DNA of 64,000 nucleotides from Hungatella sp. UBA7603 (GCA_002478865.1 DLJZ01000001.1:46636-110635); one strand, 5' to 3'; positions 27,935 to 36,996 are shown, counted from the stretch's first letter. Notes: generated by a model not told the origin, from the letters alone. Numbers and translations are program-made.

Positions 27935-28387
27935 ATGCTAGAGATAGGAACAAAAGCACCAGCATTTTCATTGCCGGATCAGAACGGATTGATACACACG
28001 TTGGAGGAGTACAAGGGGAGGAAGGTTATTTTATATTTCTACCCAAAGGACAATACTCCGGGCTGTACCAAGCAGGCTTGCAACTTTGGAGAGTTGTATC
28101 CGCAGTTTCAGGAAAAGGGAGCTGTGGTTCTTGGGGTGAGCAAGGACAGCGTAGCATCTCATAAAAAATTTGAGGAAAAGTATGGTTTACCATTTACATT
28201 GCTTTCTGATACGGAACTCACCTGTATTCAGGCATATGATGTCTGGCAGGAAAAAATGAATTATGGTAAGGTTAGCATGGGAGTGGTTCGAACCACATAT
28301 CTCATCGATGAAGATGGGGTAATTGTACAAGCCTTTGGTAAAGTGAATGCAGAGGAGAACCCGACACAAATGCTGGCTCAGTTATAG
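27935..28387 (+). CDS. bcp: Thioredoxin-dependent thiol peroxidase, Bcp/PrxQ type
   Basis: 150 residues. Peroxidatic Cys in NTPGCTKQACNF, with the second Cys five residues on, the two-Cys PrxQ pattern. It reduces hydroperoxides using thioredoxin. GGAGG precedes the ATG. Three bases separate its stop from yaaA, so the two form an oxidative-stress unit. Confidence 0.94.
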   Translation: MLEIGTKAPAFSLPDQNGLIHTLEEYKGRKVILYFYPKDNTPGCTKQACNFGELYPQFQEKGAVVLGVSKDSVASHKKFEEKYGLPFTLLSDTELTCIQAYDVWQEKMNYGKVSMGVVRTTYLIDEDGVIVQAFGKVNAEENPTQMLAQL

Positions 28388-28390
28388 GAA

Positions 28391-29131
28391 ATGAAGATAA
28401 TAATTTCTCCAGCAAAGAAGATGAATGAGGATACGGATTCCATTGAGGTTACCGGAATGCCCGGATTTATTAATGATGCTAAAATATTGCTGAATGAAAT
28501 GAAATCCATGTCCTTATCAGAAGGAAAAGAATTGTGGAAATGCAATGATAAATTAGCAGAATTAAACCATAAGCGCTATAAACATATGTCTTTGATGCGT
28601 AAACTGACACCGGCAGTAATCGCATATGAAGGCTTGCAGTATCAGCATATGGCTCCGAAAGTGCTCACAGCTAGAGCACTTTCGTACCTATCAGATCATT
28701 TGCGGATTCTGTCAGGCTTTTATGGAGTACTGAGGCCCTTTGATGGGGTAACGCCATATCGACTAGAAATGCAGGCAAAGCTATCCGTGAATGATTGTAA
28801 AGATTTATATGATTTCTGGGGAGACCGGTTGTATCATAGTCTGATGGACGATGATAGAATTATCCTTAACTTGGCTTCAAAGGAATACTCACAATGCATC
28901 GAAAAACATATCACACCGAAGGATCAATTTATTACGATTGAGTTTGGTGAGCTGGTAGAAGGGAAAGTGAAGCAAAAAGGAACAATATCAAAGATGGCTC
29001 GCGGTGGTATGGTACGGTTCATGGCAGAGAATAATATTTCTGATCTGAATGGTCTCAAGGATTTTAAGGAGTTAGGATTTGTTTATTCCAAAGAGCTTTC
29101 CAGCAGTTCAAAATACATATTTTTGATGTGA
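28391..29131 (+). CDS. yaaA: Peroxide stress protein YaaA (UPF0246)
   Basis: 246 residues. The N-terminal signature MKIIISPAKKM and the core LSGFYGVLRPFDGVTPYRLEM are diagnostic of the YaaA family, which limits intracellular free iron and DNA damage under peroxide stress in E. coli. Directly downstream of bcp, matching that role. Followed by a strong terminator at 29243. Confidence 0.95.
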   Translation: MKIIISPAKKMNEDTDSIEVTGMPGFINDAKILLNEMKSMSLSEGKELWKCNDKLAELNHKRYKHMSLMRKLTPAVIAYEGLQYQHMAPKVLTARALSYLSDHLRILSGFYGVLRPFDGVTPYRLEMQAKLSVNDCKDLYDFWGDRLYHSLMDDDRIILNLASKEYSQCIEKHITPKDQFITIEFGELVEGKVKQKGTISKMARGGMVRFMAENNISDLNGLKDFKELGFVYSKELSSSSKYIFLM

Positions 29132-29151
29132 GACGAGAGGTTGTCATGAGA

Positions 29152-29202
29152 ACCAGTATAGCTCAGATGGGAGAGCACTTGAGTTCTCCATTCTGCAAAA
29201 TG
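29152..29202 (+). other. tRNA-like 5' half (D-arm) remnant or RNA leader element
   Basis: AGTATAGCTCAGATGGGA followed by GAGCACTTGA resembles the D-arm and start of the anticodon arm of a tRNA (GCTC/GAGC stem). No T-arm (GGTTCAAATCC) or matching acceptor strand follows, so it is not a complete tRNA. It is either a truncated tRNA relic or part of a decayed leader RNA. Confidence 0.4.
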
Positions 29203-29242
29203 CGCAGGCTGTTGTATTGTAAACATGAAAGGGTAAATGTTA

Positions 29243-29278
29243 AAGCGGTGGCGCGAAATAGGGTGCCACCGCTTTTTT
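29243..29278 (+). terminator. Strong terminator after bcp-yaaA
   Basis: AAGCGGTGGC (29243-29252) pairs exactly with GCCACCGCTT (29265-29274) and runs into TTTTTT. The right arm resembles the T-box antiterminator bulge sequence, but no T-box-controlled gene follows. Confidence 0.9.
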
Positions 29279-29361
29279 CAATTCCTAAAATATAGTGAAT
29301 CGATTCAAAAATAGAGCTTTAATCGAACAGGCCATATAAATCTATAATCGCTGTACCATGA

Positions 29362-30675
29362 CTACAATCCTGATATGCGTCCATCCTTGTCGAGAAACAA
29401 TAGCTCATAATACTTTTTGGGTCTGCCTTTGCCAGCATCTCGTTTTTCAAATACCGTTTGAGCATAATTATGTTCTTCGATTTTGTTGAGGATACGGTTT
29501 GCACCTCTTGCGGTGATGGACAGACATTGAGCGACATCCTCAGAGGATAATTTATTTGTTCTCATAATTTCTGCGTAGGACATGATTTTCTGAAGATTGA
29601 TGTTATTCATTCCAATACGTTTAGATAATGCAATGATTTCCGGATCACCCTGTTCGCTAAACTGTATTACATTCATGTTTTGCATTGGACCGATCACCTT
29701 CTGATCCTCGTTTATGAAAAAGCTGCAGCTGCCTGTATAGGCTTTGGCTTGTCGGTGAGCTTTGATGGCGTTTTCGTTAGCCTGATAATATTCATGCCCC
29801 GAACCCCACCCGATTTTCACCTTATCGCTCAAACGTTCTTCCAGATATTTCAAAAGAGTGCAATTCTGTGCATTAGAAGTGATCTTTTTAAAACTTCCGT
29901 AGGTGGTGTAAAGCTTTACAGTGCCTTCCGAAATTTGTGCTGTGTCAGCAATGTTTATGCTTTGCAGAAATTTGCTGGTGAGGGCTTTCCACTCATAAAG
30001 CTGCTCCTCGGTTGGTGAGTGTTCTGATTCAATGGATAAACATGCTACAACTGCCCTTCGATTCTTAAGTTTTAAGATAGTAATTTCGTTAATAATCCCG
30101 TTTATGGCCTCCTTGACATTTTCCAAAGTGGACCGAATTAGGATATATCTTACTCCATGTTTTCTGAGCTCTGGAACAAAATGACCGAACGCGGTGATGG
30201 ATAGGTCTATTTTCTTCTCTTCCCATAGTGCTATATGGTTTTCCAGCATCGTTTCTACTCTCTCGAACAGATCTTGGCTGTCAATAGACTTTCCCTGATC
30301 AGTCAGGTATTTTTGAAATTCACTGAAAGAATCTATAATATATGCAAAGTCTACATAGATCCTGGATATGTCAAGCCCAGGTTCTGTAATCAACAATCTG
30401 AAAAGTTCTCTATAAAGAAGGGTTTCGTTATCTTGTATAATGTGTGTAGGTATTTTTTCATCCAAACATTCCTTATCTATGGACTCGTAAAGAAGCCTGC
30501 CGCTGATCACAAATCCGTCCACCGAACCTAAGTTCTCCAGATATACGTCTTTCGTTTCCCGGAAGTTACTAATTGTAAGAATCCGGAACTGACATACCGA
30601 CTGCAATTCTTCTTCAATTTCGTGGAAATAGTCTATATAAGATTCCGTCGTGATGATACCCAACCTGATTTTCAT
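29362..30675 (-). CDS. Large transcriptional regulator of the divergent catabolic operon
   Basis: 437 residues, no membrane helix. The N-terminal half (about 1-200) looks like a ligand-sensing domain; residues about 205-330 resemble a degenerate nucleotide-cyclase/GGDEF-like fold (VKIGWGSGHEYYQANENAIK), and the C-terminus is a winged helix (LSSEDVAQCLSITARGANRI followed by EKRDAGKGRPKKYY). This overall plan is known in Lachnospiraceae regulators, but I cannot name the family with confidence. It is divergent from the amidohydrolase operon, which has matched direct repeats around its promoter, so it is the likely controller. Confidence 0.7.
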   Translation of the reverse strand: MKIRLGIITTESYIDYFHEIEEELQSVCQFRILTISNFRETKDVYLENLGSVDGFVISGRLLYESIDKECLDEKIPTHIIQDNETLLYRELFRLLITEPGLDISRIYVDFAYIIDSFSEFQKYLTDQGKSIDSQDLFERVETMLENHIALWEEKKIDLSITAFGHFVPELRKHGVRYILIRSTLENVKEAINGIINEITILKLKNRRAVVACLSIESEHSPTEEQLYEWKALTSKFLQSINIADTAQISEGTVKLYTTYGSFKKITSNAQNCTLLKYLEERLSDKVKIGWGSGHEYYQANENAIKAHRQAKAYTGSCSFFINEDQKVIGPMQNMNVIQFSEQGDPEIIALSKRIGMNNINLQKIMSYAEIMRTNKLSSEDVAQCLSITARGANRILNKIEEHNYAQTVFEKRDAGKGRPKKYYELLFLDKDGRISGL

Positions 30676-30761
30676 AGTAAATTCCTTTCATAAACATTTC
30701 AATGACAAAAATTATAACATAGAAAATGTGATAGTTCAATCTTCTCGATTGATCGTAATAG

Positions 30762-30844
30762 TGTTCTCAAAATGTCTTAAAATATTCTTGACACCATTTA
30801 ATTCTTGAAGTACAATGGATTTGTTCCTAAAATGTCTTAAAATA
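30762..30844 (+). promoter_or_regulatory. Promoter of the amidohydrolase operon bracketed by 23-bp direct repeats
   Basis: TTGACA (30788-30793), 17 bases, TACAAT (30811-30816). A 23-bp repeat with two mismatches (core AAAATGTCTTAAAATA) lies just upstream (30762-30784) and again over the predicted start point (30822-30844), exactly 60 bp apart. Confidence 0.8.
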
Positions 30845-30907
30845 ATAAGGGGCAAATTACTCTATGTTGCTCCGCAAATTCAATTTATGTTTAAGGAGGT
30901 GTTAATT

Positions 30908-32122
30908 ATGGCTGAAAAGACTGGAGACATTTTGAGTATGGCTAATCAGTTACAGGACAAAATGGTTGTGTACAGGCATCATCTTCATGGGATTCCGGAA
31001 CTTGATTTAAGTTTACCTAGAACAACTGCTTATGTAAAAGAGTCTTTGGAGTCCATTGGCTTAAAGCCCACACCCATGGGAGAATCAGGCTTAATGGTTA
31101 CCATAGGCGGACAACGTCCTGGGAAGGTAATCCTTATTCGTGGGGATATGGATGGGCTGCCAATAAAAGAAGAAACAGGTCTTCCTTTTGCGTCAACCAA
31201 CGGAAATATGCATGCATGCGGTCACGACCTGCATACATCAATGCTGCTGGGCGCTGCAGAGATACTAAAGGCAAACGAAGAGCAGCTTCGTGGTACGGTC
31301 AAGCTTATGTTTCAGCCGGGGGAAGAAACTTTACATGGGGCCAAGATGATGATTGAAAATGGGATCCTGGAAAATCCTAAAGTGGATGCAGCAATGATGC
31401 TTCATGTGATAACTGGAATACCATTTCCTTCCGGGCTATTTGTTACATTTGAGGCTGGAGGCGCGAGTTCAGCTTCTTCCGATTGGTTTGAAATCATCAT
31501 TCGGGGAAGGGGTGCGCATGGGGCAATGCCAAATGTCGCGGTGGATCCATTAAATGTAGCGGCTCATCTTCACCTGGCCCTACAGGGTATCATAAGCCGT
31601 GAAATCTCACCAACTGAGAGTGCAGTCATTACGGTTGGAGTTATGGAAGGAGGAAGTACGAACAACGTGATTCCCGATACTGCCAGGTTAAAAGGCAGTG
31701 TACGCACATTTGATGCTGCATTGCGGGATAAAATCGAAACTCGTATCCACGAAATTTCCAAAGGCATTGCGGAGACATTTCTTGCAAAAGCGGAGGTGAT
31801 TTATAACAGGAGTTGTCCCGAAGTAAAGGGTGACGGTGAACTTAATCGTCAAATGAGAACCACCATAGCAAATACGTTTGGTGATGATTCCTTTATAGAT
31901 ATATCACAATTGATACCTGGTGGTAAATTAATGGGATCGGAAGATTTTGCATTTGTGACACAAGAGGTGCCAAGCACCTCACTGTATATTACGGCAGGTA
32001 ACGCCAAAGAAGGTTATAGTTACCCTTTGCATCATCCAAAGGCAATGTTCTCGGACGATGTACTTAATAAAGGTGCTGCAGCTTACGCGGCATTTGCCAA
32101 AGATTGGCTGGAAAATAATTGA
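30908..32122 (+). CDS. M20D family amidohydrolase (hippurate/N-acyl amino acid hydrolase-like)
   Basis: 404 residues from ATG 30908, fixed by AAGGAGGTG; an upstream in-frame ATG (30815) lies inside the promoter and is not used. Metal and catalytic motifs: GDMDGLPIKEE, HACGHDLHTSMLLG, PGEETLHGAKMM, and the dimerisation domain with GRGAHGAMP. The family cleaves N-acyl or N-carbamoyl amino acids. First gene of an operon with two crotonases and a serine dehydratase, so the acyl part could feed the crotonases (inference). Confidence 0.9.
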   Translation: MAEKTGDILSMANQLQDKMVVYRHHLHGIPELDLSLPRTTAYVKESLESIGLKPTPMGESGLMVTIGGQRPGKVILIRGDMDGLPIKEETGLPFASTNGNMHACGHDLHTSMLLGAAEILKANEEQLRGTVKLMFQPGEETLHGAKMMIENGILENPKVDAAMMLHVITGIPFPSGLFVTFEAGGASSASSDWFEIIIRGRGAHGAMPNVAVDPLNVAAHLHLALQGIISREISPTESAVITVGVMEGGSTNNVIPDTARLKGSVRTFDAALRDKIETRIHEISKGIAETFLAKAEVIYNRSCPEVKGDGELNRQMRTTIANTFGDDSFIDISQLIPGGKLMGSEDFAFVTQEVPSTSLYITAGNAKEGYSYPLHHPKAMFSDDVLNKGAAAYAAFAKDWLENN

Positions 32123-32148
32123 TATTTAAAAATAAGGAGGATTTTAAG

Positions 32149-32979
32149 ATGTCAGAGCGTCGTATGATTGGACCAACAAAATTTGGAGAGTACTCAGAGA
32201 AGTACAAGGACTTTTTATTAATGACCCGTCGTGACGGAATTATCGAAGTGCGATTGCACACCAATGGAGATTCCTATCAACACTCTTGGGAAGCTCATAC
32301 TGCATGGTCTAATGCGTGGTCAGATATTGGACGAGACCCTGAAAATGAGGTAATGATCATTTCTGGAACAGGGGATAAATGGCTAATAGGGAACCCTGAT
32401 GTCTGGAATACAAAATTTATGGATTGGCCGAAACAAAAGAAGCTGGAACAGTATCATGAATCGCTGAGACTGCTTGAAAATTTGATATTCTGCATTGATA
32501 TCCCCACCATCGGGGCAATCAATGGCCCGGGAACACACTGTGAAATCGCAACCCTCTGCGATATTACAATATGTACAGAAGATGCGGACTTTTTTGATCC
32601 TCATTTTCTGGGAGGAACACCTCCTGGAGATGGAATGTTGCTCACACTGCAGAACATGATAGGTTTTAAGAAGGCAGCATATTACGCATACACAGGCAAG
32701 AATATCAATGGTCAAACAGCATTGGATTTAGGTATTGTTAGTGAAGTACTGCCCCGGGAAAAGCTTCTTCCTCGTGCATGGGAAATTGCGGAGATGATAA
32801 TGCAGGCACCACGTTCCACAAGGCATCTTTCACATTCAATTATATCACGTCCATGGAAAAAAGCCCTGGTCAGTGATCAAGGCTTCCAGCTTACTCACCA
32901 AATGTACGACATGGCCATTGATGAGGAAGGTGCTTTTGAAAGATTGAAGAAGATGCAAGGACGTTTAATGGGCAAATAA
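32149..32979 (+). CDS. Crotonase-fold hydrolase, 6-oxocamphor hydrolase-like, copy 1
   Basis: 276 residues from ATG 32149, placed by AAGGAGG. Crotonase core with the oxyanion-hole region DPENEVMIISGTG. The segment THCEIATLCDI ... DADFFDPHFLGG ... PPGDG closely matches the 6-oxocamphor hydrolase active-site run (x-H-x-E-I-x-x-L-C-D-I, D-x-P-H-F, P-G-D-G), which splits the C-C bond of beta-diketones. No CoA-specific motif is evident. About two thirds of residues match the second copy downstream, so they are tandem duplicates. Operon position: just after the amidohydrolase. Confidence 0.82.
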   Translation: MSERRMIGPTKFGEYSEKYKDFLLMTRRDGIIEVRLHTNGDSYQHSWEAHTAWSNAWSDIGRDPENEVMIISGTGDKWLIGNPDVWNTKFMDWPKQKKLEQYHESLRLLENLIFCIDIPTIGAINGPGTHCEIATLCDITICTEDADFFDPHFLGGTPPGDGMLLTLQNMIGFKKAAYYAYTGKNINGQTALDLGIVSEVLPREKLLPRAWEIAEMIMQAPRSTRHLSHSIISRPWKKALVSDQGFQLTHQMYDMAIDEEGAFERLKKMQGRLMGK

Positions 32980-33000
32980 GTTAAATAGTAGTAATAATAC

Positions 33001-33056
33001 AAAGAGGCTGCATCAATCTTTAATTAAACTTTAAAGACCAAACGGCCTCTTTGCTA
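33001..33056 (+). terminator. Hairpin between the two crotonase genes
   Basis: AAAGAGGC (33001-33008) pairs with GCCTCTTT (33045-33052). The T-run is short, so it may only attenuate transcription into the second copy. Confidence 0.55.
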
Positions 33057-33100
33057 AAATCCTTTATGAAGGAATGAGAATTTTGTAAGGAGGAATAGAT

Positions 33101-33937
33101 ATGTCCGAAAGATGTATGGCTGGGCCTACAAGATTTGAAGATTACTCAGAGAAGTACAAGGACTTGTTCTTAATGACCCGACGTAACGGCATATTAGAAG
33201 TACGTATGCACACGAATGGAGAACCGTTACAGTTTGACTGGGCGGTGCAAACTGCATACGGTAATGTATGGTCAGATATTGGCCGTGACCCTGAAAATGA
33301 GGTGATGATTCTTACAGGGACAGGAGAGTTGTGGCAGATAGGTAATCCAGAAGTATGGAAAACAAAATTCATGGATTGGCCCAATAGCCGTAAACTGGAA
33401 ATGTATCATGAATCCTTAAGAATGATAGAAAATATGATTTCTTGCATTGACATACCCACGATTGGAGTGATCAATGGCACAGGATCACACTGGCAACTGG
33501 GAACGCTTTGTGATATTACAATTTGTGCTGAAGATACAGAGTTTTTCGATGCTCATTATCTGGGCGGTATTCCTCCTGGAGATGGAATTGTCTTAGCACT
33601 TCAAAATATACTAGGCATTAAAAAAGCTGCATTTTACGCATACACAGGCATGAATATAAATGCTCAGGCTGCATTAGACCTGGGTTTGGTTAGTGAGGTA
33701 CTTTCTCGTGAAAAGCTACTTCCACGTGCATGGGTACTGGCAGAGATGATAATGCAGGCACCTCGCTCTTCGAGACATCTTACTCATTCAATTTTATCAC
33801 AACAATGGAAGAAAGCCATGGTAAGTGATCAGGGTTTTCAACTCACTCACCAATTGTATGACATGGCGATTGATGAAGAAGGTATTTTGCTAAGGTTGAT
33901 GAAAATTAAGGAACGTTTTCAAAAGAATGAGCGGTAG
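33101..33937 (+). CDS. Crotonase-fold hydrolase, 6-oxocamphor hydrolase-like, copy 2
   Basis: 278 residues. Same family signature as copy 1, with SHWQLGTLCDI, EFFDAHYLGG and PPGDG; the His of the H-x-E-I run is kept but Glu is Gln. The Asp and second His (FDAHY) are kept. AAGGAGG precedes the ATG. The difference at the Glu position suggests the two copies have split in substrate or activity. Possible alternative: a CoA-dependent enoyl hydratase relative, though context does not show CoA ligases. Confidence 0.82.
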   Translation: MSERCMAGPTRFEDYSEKYKDLFLMTRRNGILEVRMHTNGEPLQFDWAVQTAYGNVWSDIGRDPENEVMILTGTGELWQIGNPEVWKTKFMDWPNSRKLEMYHESLRMIENMISCIDIPTIGVINGTGSHWQLGTLCDITICAEDTEFFDAHYLGGIPPGDGIVLALQNILGIKKAAFYAYTGMNINAQAALDLGLVSEVLSREKLLPRAWVLAEMIMQAPRSSRHLTHSILSQQWKKAMVSDQGFQLTHQLYDMAIDEEGILLRLMKIKERFQKNER

Positions 33938-33985
33938 TCCTCGCTATGATATCCATAAAACGCAGAGAAAGGATATAAGGCTGCT

Positions 33986-35188
33986 ATGAAATCGTTGACA
34001 GAACTATATAAGGTCGGGAGTGGACCGTCCAGCTCCCATACAATGGGGCCGGAAAAAGCTGCCAAAATCTTCAGAACCGAAAATGAGGGTGCAGAACGCA
34101 TCAAGGTATTAATTTATGGTTCTCTTGCAAAAACAGGTAAGGGTCATATGACGGATAAGGCGATTATTAAAGCATTTTCACCAGTTCCAACCGAGATTGA
34201 ATTTGTACCCAACACTGATATTTGTTTACCCCATCCGAATACCATTGATTTTTTTGCTTATAAAGATGAATGGCAAATAGCAACCATGCGTGTTCTAAGT
34301 ATTGGTGGCGGGGATATCATTATTGAGGGGCGGGAGGAGATGCTGGCACCTGAAATTTATCAGGAAAACACCTTTGAAGATATTAGAAAACTCTGTAAAG
34401 CAAACAATATGGACCTAAGCGAGTATGTCGAGCAGTGCGAAGGTGAAAAAATCTGGGATTATCTCCAGGTGATTTGGGACGCAATGAAGCGTTCAATCAA
34501 CGAAGGACTTTCCTCAACAGGTATTCTCGAAGGAGGTCTTAGTGTCCAACGAAAAGCCCAATCTCTTTACAATCAGCAACCTAGTGATGAAAGTCTGGAG
34601 ACGCGGGAAAACAGGATGGTGTGCGCTTATGCTTTCGCCGTCAGCGAACAAAATGCTGCTGGTGGCGTAATCGTAACGGCTCCGACTTGTGGTTCCAGCG
34701 GTGTTGTGCCGGCCGTACTCCGTTATGTAAAGGAGAAGAAGCATGTCACGGACAAGCAGGTGCTCCGTGCTCTGGCAGTTGGTGGTCTTATTGGCAACCT
34801 GGTCAAGCAAAATGCCTCTATCAGCGGTGCTAAATGTGGCTGCCAGGGAGAGGTTGGCACTGCCTGCTCTATGGCAGCCGCAACGCTTGCATATCTGTCT
34901 GGAATGAGTATTGACCAAATTGAGTACGCAGCGGAGGTTGCATTGGAGCACCATTTGGGGTTGACTTGTGATCCTATTTGCGGACTAGTTCAGATCCCTT
35001 GCATTGAGCGGAATGCTGTGGCTGCGATGCGAGCTATCAATGCGCTGAACCTGGCAAAGTTCTTATCTGATACCAGTAAAATATCGTTTGATCTGATTGT
35101 ACAGACCATGTATGAAACAGGCCTTAATATGAGCAGTGATTACCGGGAAACCGCAGAAGGTGGGCTAGCCAAGCTCTATAAAATATAG
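33986..35188 (+). CDS. sdaA: L-serine ammonia-lyase, iron-sulfur dependent, single chain
   Basis: 400 residues with the beta domain first (KVGSGPSSSHTMGPEKAA) then the alpha domain (TAPTCGSSGVVPAVL, CGCQGEVGTACSMAAA, CDPICGLVQIPCIERNA), carrying the Cys ligands of the 4Fe-4S cluster. It converts L-serine, or a related hydroxy amino acid, to pyruvate and ammonia. It ends the operon begun by the amidohydrolase, suggesting that an amino acid released there is deaminated. GGATATAAGG precedes the ATG weakly. Confidence 0.92.
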   Translation: MKSLTELYKVGSGPSSSHTMGPEKAAKIFRTENEGAERIKVLIYGSLAKTGKGHMTDKAIIKAFSPVPTEIEFVPNTDICLPHPNTIDFFAYKDEWQIATMRVLSIGGGDIIIEGREEMLAPEIYQENTFEDIRKLCKANNMDLSEYVEQCEGEKIWDYLQVIWDAMKRSINEGLSSTGILEGGLSVQRKAQSLYNQQPSDESLETRENRMVCAYAFAVSEQNAAGGVIVTAPTCGSSGVVPAVLRYVKEKKHVTDKQVLRALAVGGLIGNLVKQNASISGAKCGCQGEVGTACSMAAATLAYLSGMSIDQIEYAAEVALEHHLGLTCDPICGLVQIPCIERNAVAAMRAINALNLAKFLSDTSKISFDLIVQTMYETGLNMSSDYRETAEGGLAKLYKI

Positions 35189-35220
35189 GTTGAAGCCAGT
35201 TCAAGTTCTAAATAAAGTGG

Positions 35221-35279
35221 GCATCGTTGACTCTTTGACAATCCTTTTTAGATGTAGTCAAAGAGTTGATGCTCATTTA
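35221..35279 (+). terminator. Terminator after the serine dehydratase gene
   Basis: GCATC and ACTCTTTGAC on the left pair with GTCAAAGAGTTGATGC on the right with a three-base bulge; a short T-stretch follows. Confidence 0.65.
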
Positions 35280-35412
35280 AAGACATTATTATAGTCATTG
35301 TCGTCTAAAGCTTCCTTTGTTTGACTTATGGGAGTCAGTTTAAGGCAGTACCTTTTTTTGTAGATTGAACAGGTGAAAAATTTATGATAATCTGTAAATG
35401 GAGGTGCTAATA

Positions 35413-36393
35413 ATGAAAAGCCAGCAAAAAGAAATACCAAGTGAAAATAAAGTGTTATCCGATAATCCTGTAGCTATCAATAATAAGTTACGTAGATATA
35501 TTCTTATAGGAACGATAGTATATACCGCTTTAATTTTGTACCTCATGTTCTTTGGGTTTAATAGAATCGAGCAGAATATCGATTATAATCAGTATACATT
35601 TATATTTGTCCCAGAAGGGATTCTCCTAAGGTTTCCAAAACTAACAATGTCTTGGTTATACGATTTTGGAAACATTGCCGCTTTTATCCCTTTTGGAATC
35701 ATAATTCCATTGCTGTATCGAACCCGTTTTAGAAAGTTCATCACATTATTTATATTAGTGATCACCTTTTTGGAAGTTCTACAGTCTTTAACATTCCTGG
35801 GTACGTTTGACGTTATGGATATCATATCGAATACATTGGGTGCAATCATGGGATTCGTTGCTTATAAAGTAGGGTTTTCCCCAGAGATAACCTTTAAAAA
35901 GCTTGTTGCCTCGGCAGTCTCTCTTCTTATATTATTTATTGGTGTTATGACTGTTTCTGAAACAATTGATTATGTTGTACATGTGAATGAAAGAATAGGA
36001 CCTGTTGAAGCAATAAACGAAATAAGTGGAACCGCACCAATAATTGAAAAAATATCAACGTTCTCGGTTCAAGGAGAAAAAATAGAGCCTACTTTAAATT
36101 TGTTTAGCAGCAGTGATGGAATGAGTAAAGATTATCTATTTGAGTTAGGTAAGGAAAATCTATGGTTCTATGCTAATATTGGTATTCCCGACGGGGAAGA
36201 ATATAGTGGCTCGGCTACGATTATGGTTAATGGAGAAGAGCTGATTCAATTTAGTGATAAAGACGAAGATAAAAATACGTTTCAGATGAAAATGTTTTTT
36301 GATTCTAAAATTAAAGATGTTAAAATTATAGTCACCGGAAACGCTAAAGTATGGGACGTTAGCATAGCAGAAATAAAACATTGGTGGGAGTAA
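35413..36393 (+). CDS. VanZ-like membrane protein with extracellular C-terminal domain
   Basis: 326 residues from ATG 35413 (GGAGGTG upstream; a start 15 bases earlier overlaps that site). Residues about 25-190 hold four to five helices with the VanZ pattern (NIAAFIPFGIIIPLL, then FLEVLQSLTFLGTFDVMDII). The remaining 130 residues are soluble with no known motif. VanZ homologues are linked to envelope and lipophilic-glycopeptide tolerance; the role here is unknown. Confidence 0.8.
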   Translation: MKSQQKEIPSENKVLSDNPVAINNKLRRYILIGTIVYTALILYLMFFGFNRIEQNIDYNQYTFIFVPEGILLRFPKLTMSWLYDFGNIAAFIPFGIIIPLLYRTRFRKFITLFILVITFLEVLQSLTFLGTFDVMDIISNTLGAIMGFVAYKVGFSPEITFKKLVASAVSLLILFIGVMTVSETIDYVVHVNERIGPVEAINEISGTAPIIEKISTFSVQGEKIEPTLNLFSSSDGMSKDYLFELGKENLWFYANIGIPDGEEYSGSATIMVNGEELIQFSDKDEDKNTFQMKMFFDSKIKDVKIIVTGNAKVWDVSIAEIKHWWE

Positions 36394-36424
36394 CTGCGAT
36401 AACAAAAAAATGTACAATATCGAC

Positions 36425-36453
36425 TTGACAAAAGAGTATAGCAACCATATACT
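36425..36453 (+). promoter_or_regulatory. Promoter with internal operator for the MarR gene
   Basis: TTGACA (36425-36430), 17-base spacer, TACTAT (36448-36453). The spacer contains GTATAGCAACCATAC (36436-36450), a version of an operator found twice more downstream. Confidence 0.78.
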
Positions 36454-36459
36454 ATTGGT

Positions 36460-36933
36460 ATGGAAAAGATGAAAAACAACAAATATGAAATAGCAAATGA
36501 ATCTTTAGATTTGGCATTTGCCTTAATGGAACTAGATAAAAAGACGCGTTACTACGGAACAGATGTTCCTATTTTTCACTCTGAAATTCATGTAATTAAG
36601 GCAATCGCCGAACATTCCTACATTCATGTGGGTGGTCTAGCCGATATCCTAGGAGTAACAAAGGGAGCTGTTTCCGAGATTCTTAAAAAACTGGAGAGAA
36701 AGGCTTTGGTTAAAAAGGAAGTTGATGAACTAAATTTATCTAGATATTTGCTGAGTCTAACGGAAAAGGGGCAAAAAGCCCATAAAAATCATATGTTTTA
36801 CCATGATATTATAAACAGCATGGTGGACACTGAATTGGAAAATGCTACCGAGGTGGAAATTCAATTTTTGTCAAACTTCTTGTTAGCTTTAATCAACAAG
36901 ATTCAAAACTTTGATGAAAATATGATTAAATAA
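36460..36933 (+). CDS. MarR family regulator (possibly metal-linked)
   Basis: 157 residues. DNA-binding region VGGLADILGVTKGAVSEILK, wing LNLSRYLLSLTEKG. The ATG at 36460 lies at the predicted transcription start, seven bases after the -10 box, so the mRNA would be leaderless; the next ATG (36469) is the alternative. Its own promoter carries an operator, and two more copies lie before the next two genes, one of which is a DtxR-type metal regulator. Confidence 0.82.
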   Translation: MEKMKNNKYEIANESLDLAFALMELDKKTRYYGTDVPIFHSEIHVIKAIAEHSYIHVGGLADILGVTKGAVSEILKKLERKALVKKEVDELNLSRYLLSLTEKGQKAHKNHMFYHDIINSMVDTELENATEVEIQFLSNFLLALINKIQNFDENMIK

Positions 36934-36948
36934 AAATTTTGTTAAAGA

Positions 36949-36963
36949 GTATAGCAACCATAC
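36949..36963 (+). promoter_or_regulatory. Second copy of the GTATrGyAACCATAC operator
   Basis: GTATAGCAACCATAC is identical to the copy in the MarR promoter. A TTGTTA lies just upstream of it, the same arrangement as at the first site. Confidence 0.75.
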
Positions 36964-36996
36964 ACATTTTACACATAATAGGTAGGAGGTACAAAC

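Noticed and set aside
29152..29226. A complete tRNA gene
   Set aside because: Only a D-arm-like part is present; no T-arm or matching acceptor strand is found.
30815..30907. Amidohydrolase start at ATG 30815
   Set aside because: It lies within the TTGACA-TACAAT promoter and the downstream repeat; AAGGAGGTG before 30908 fixes the real start.
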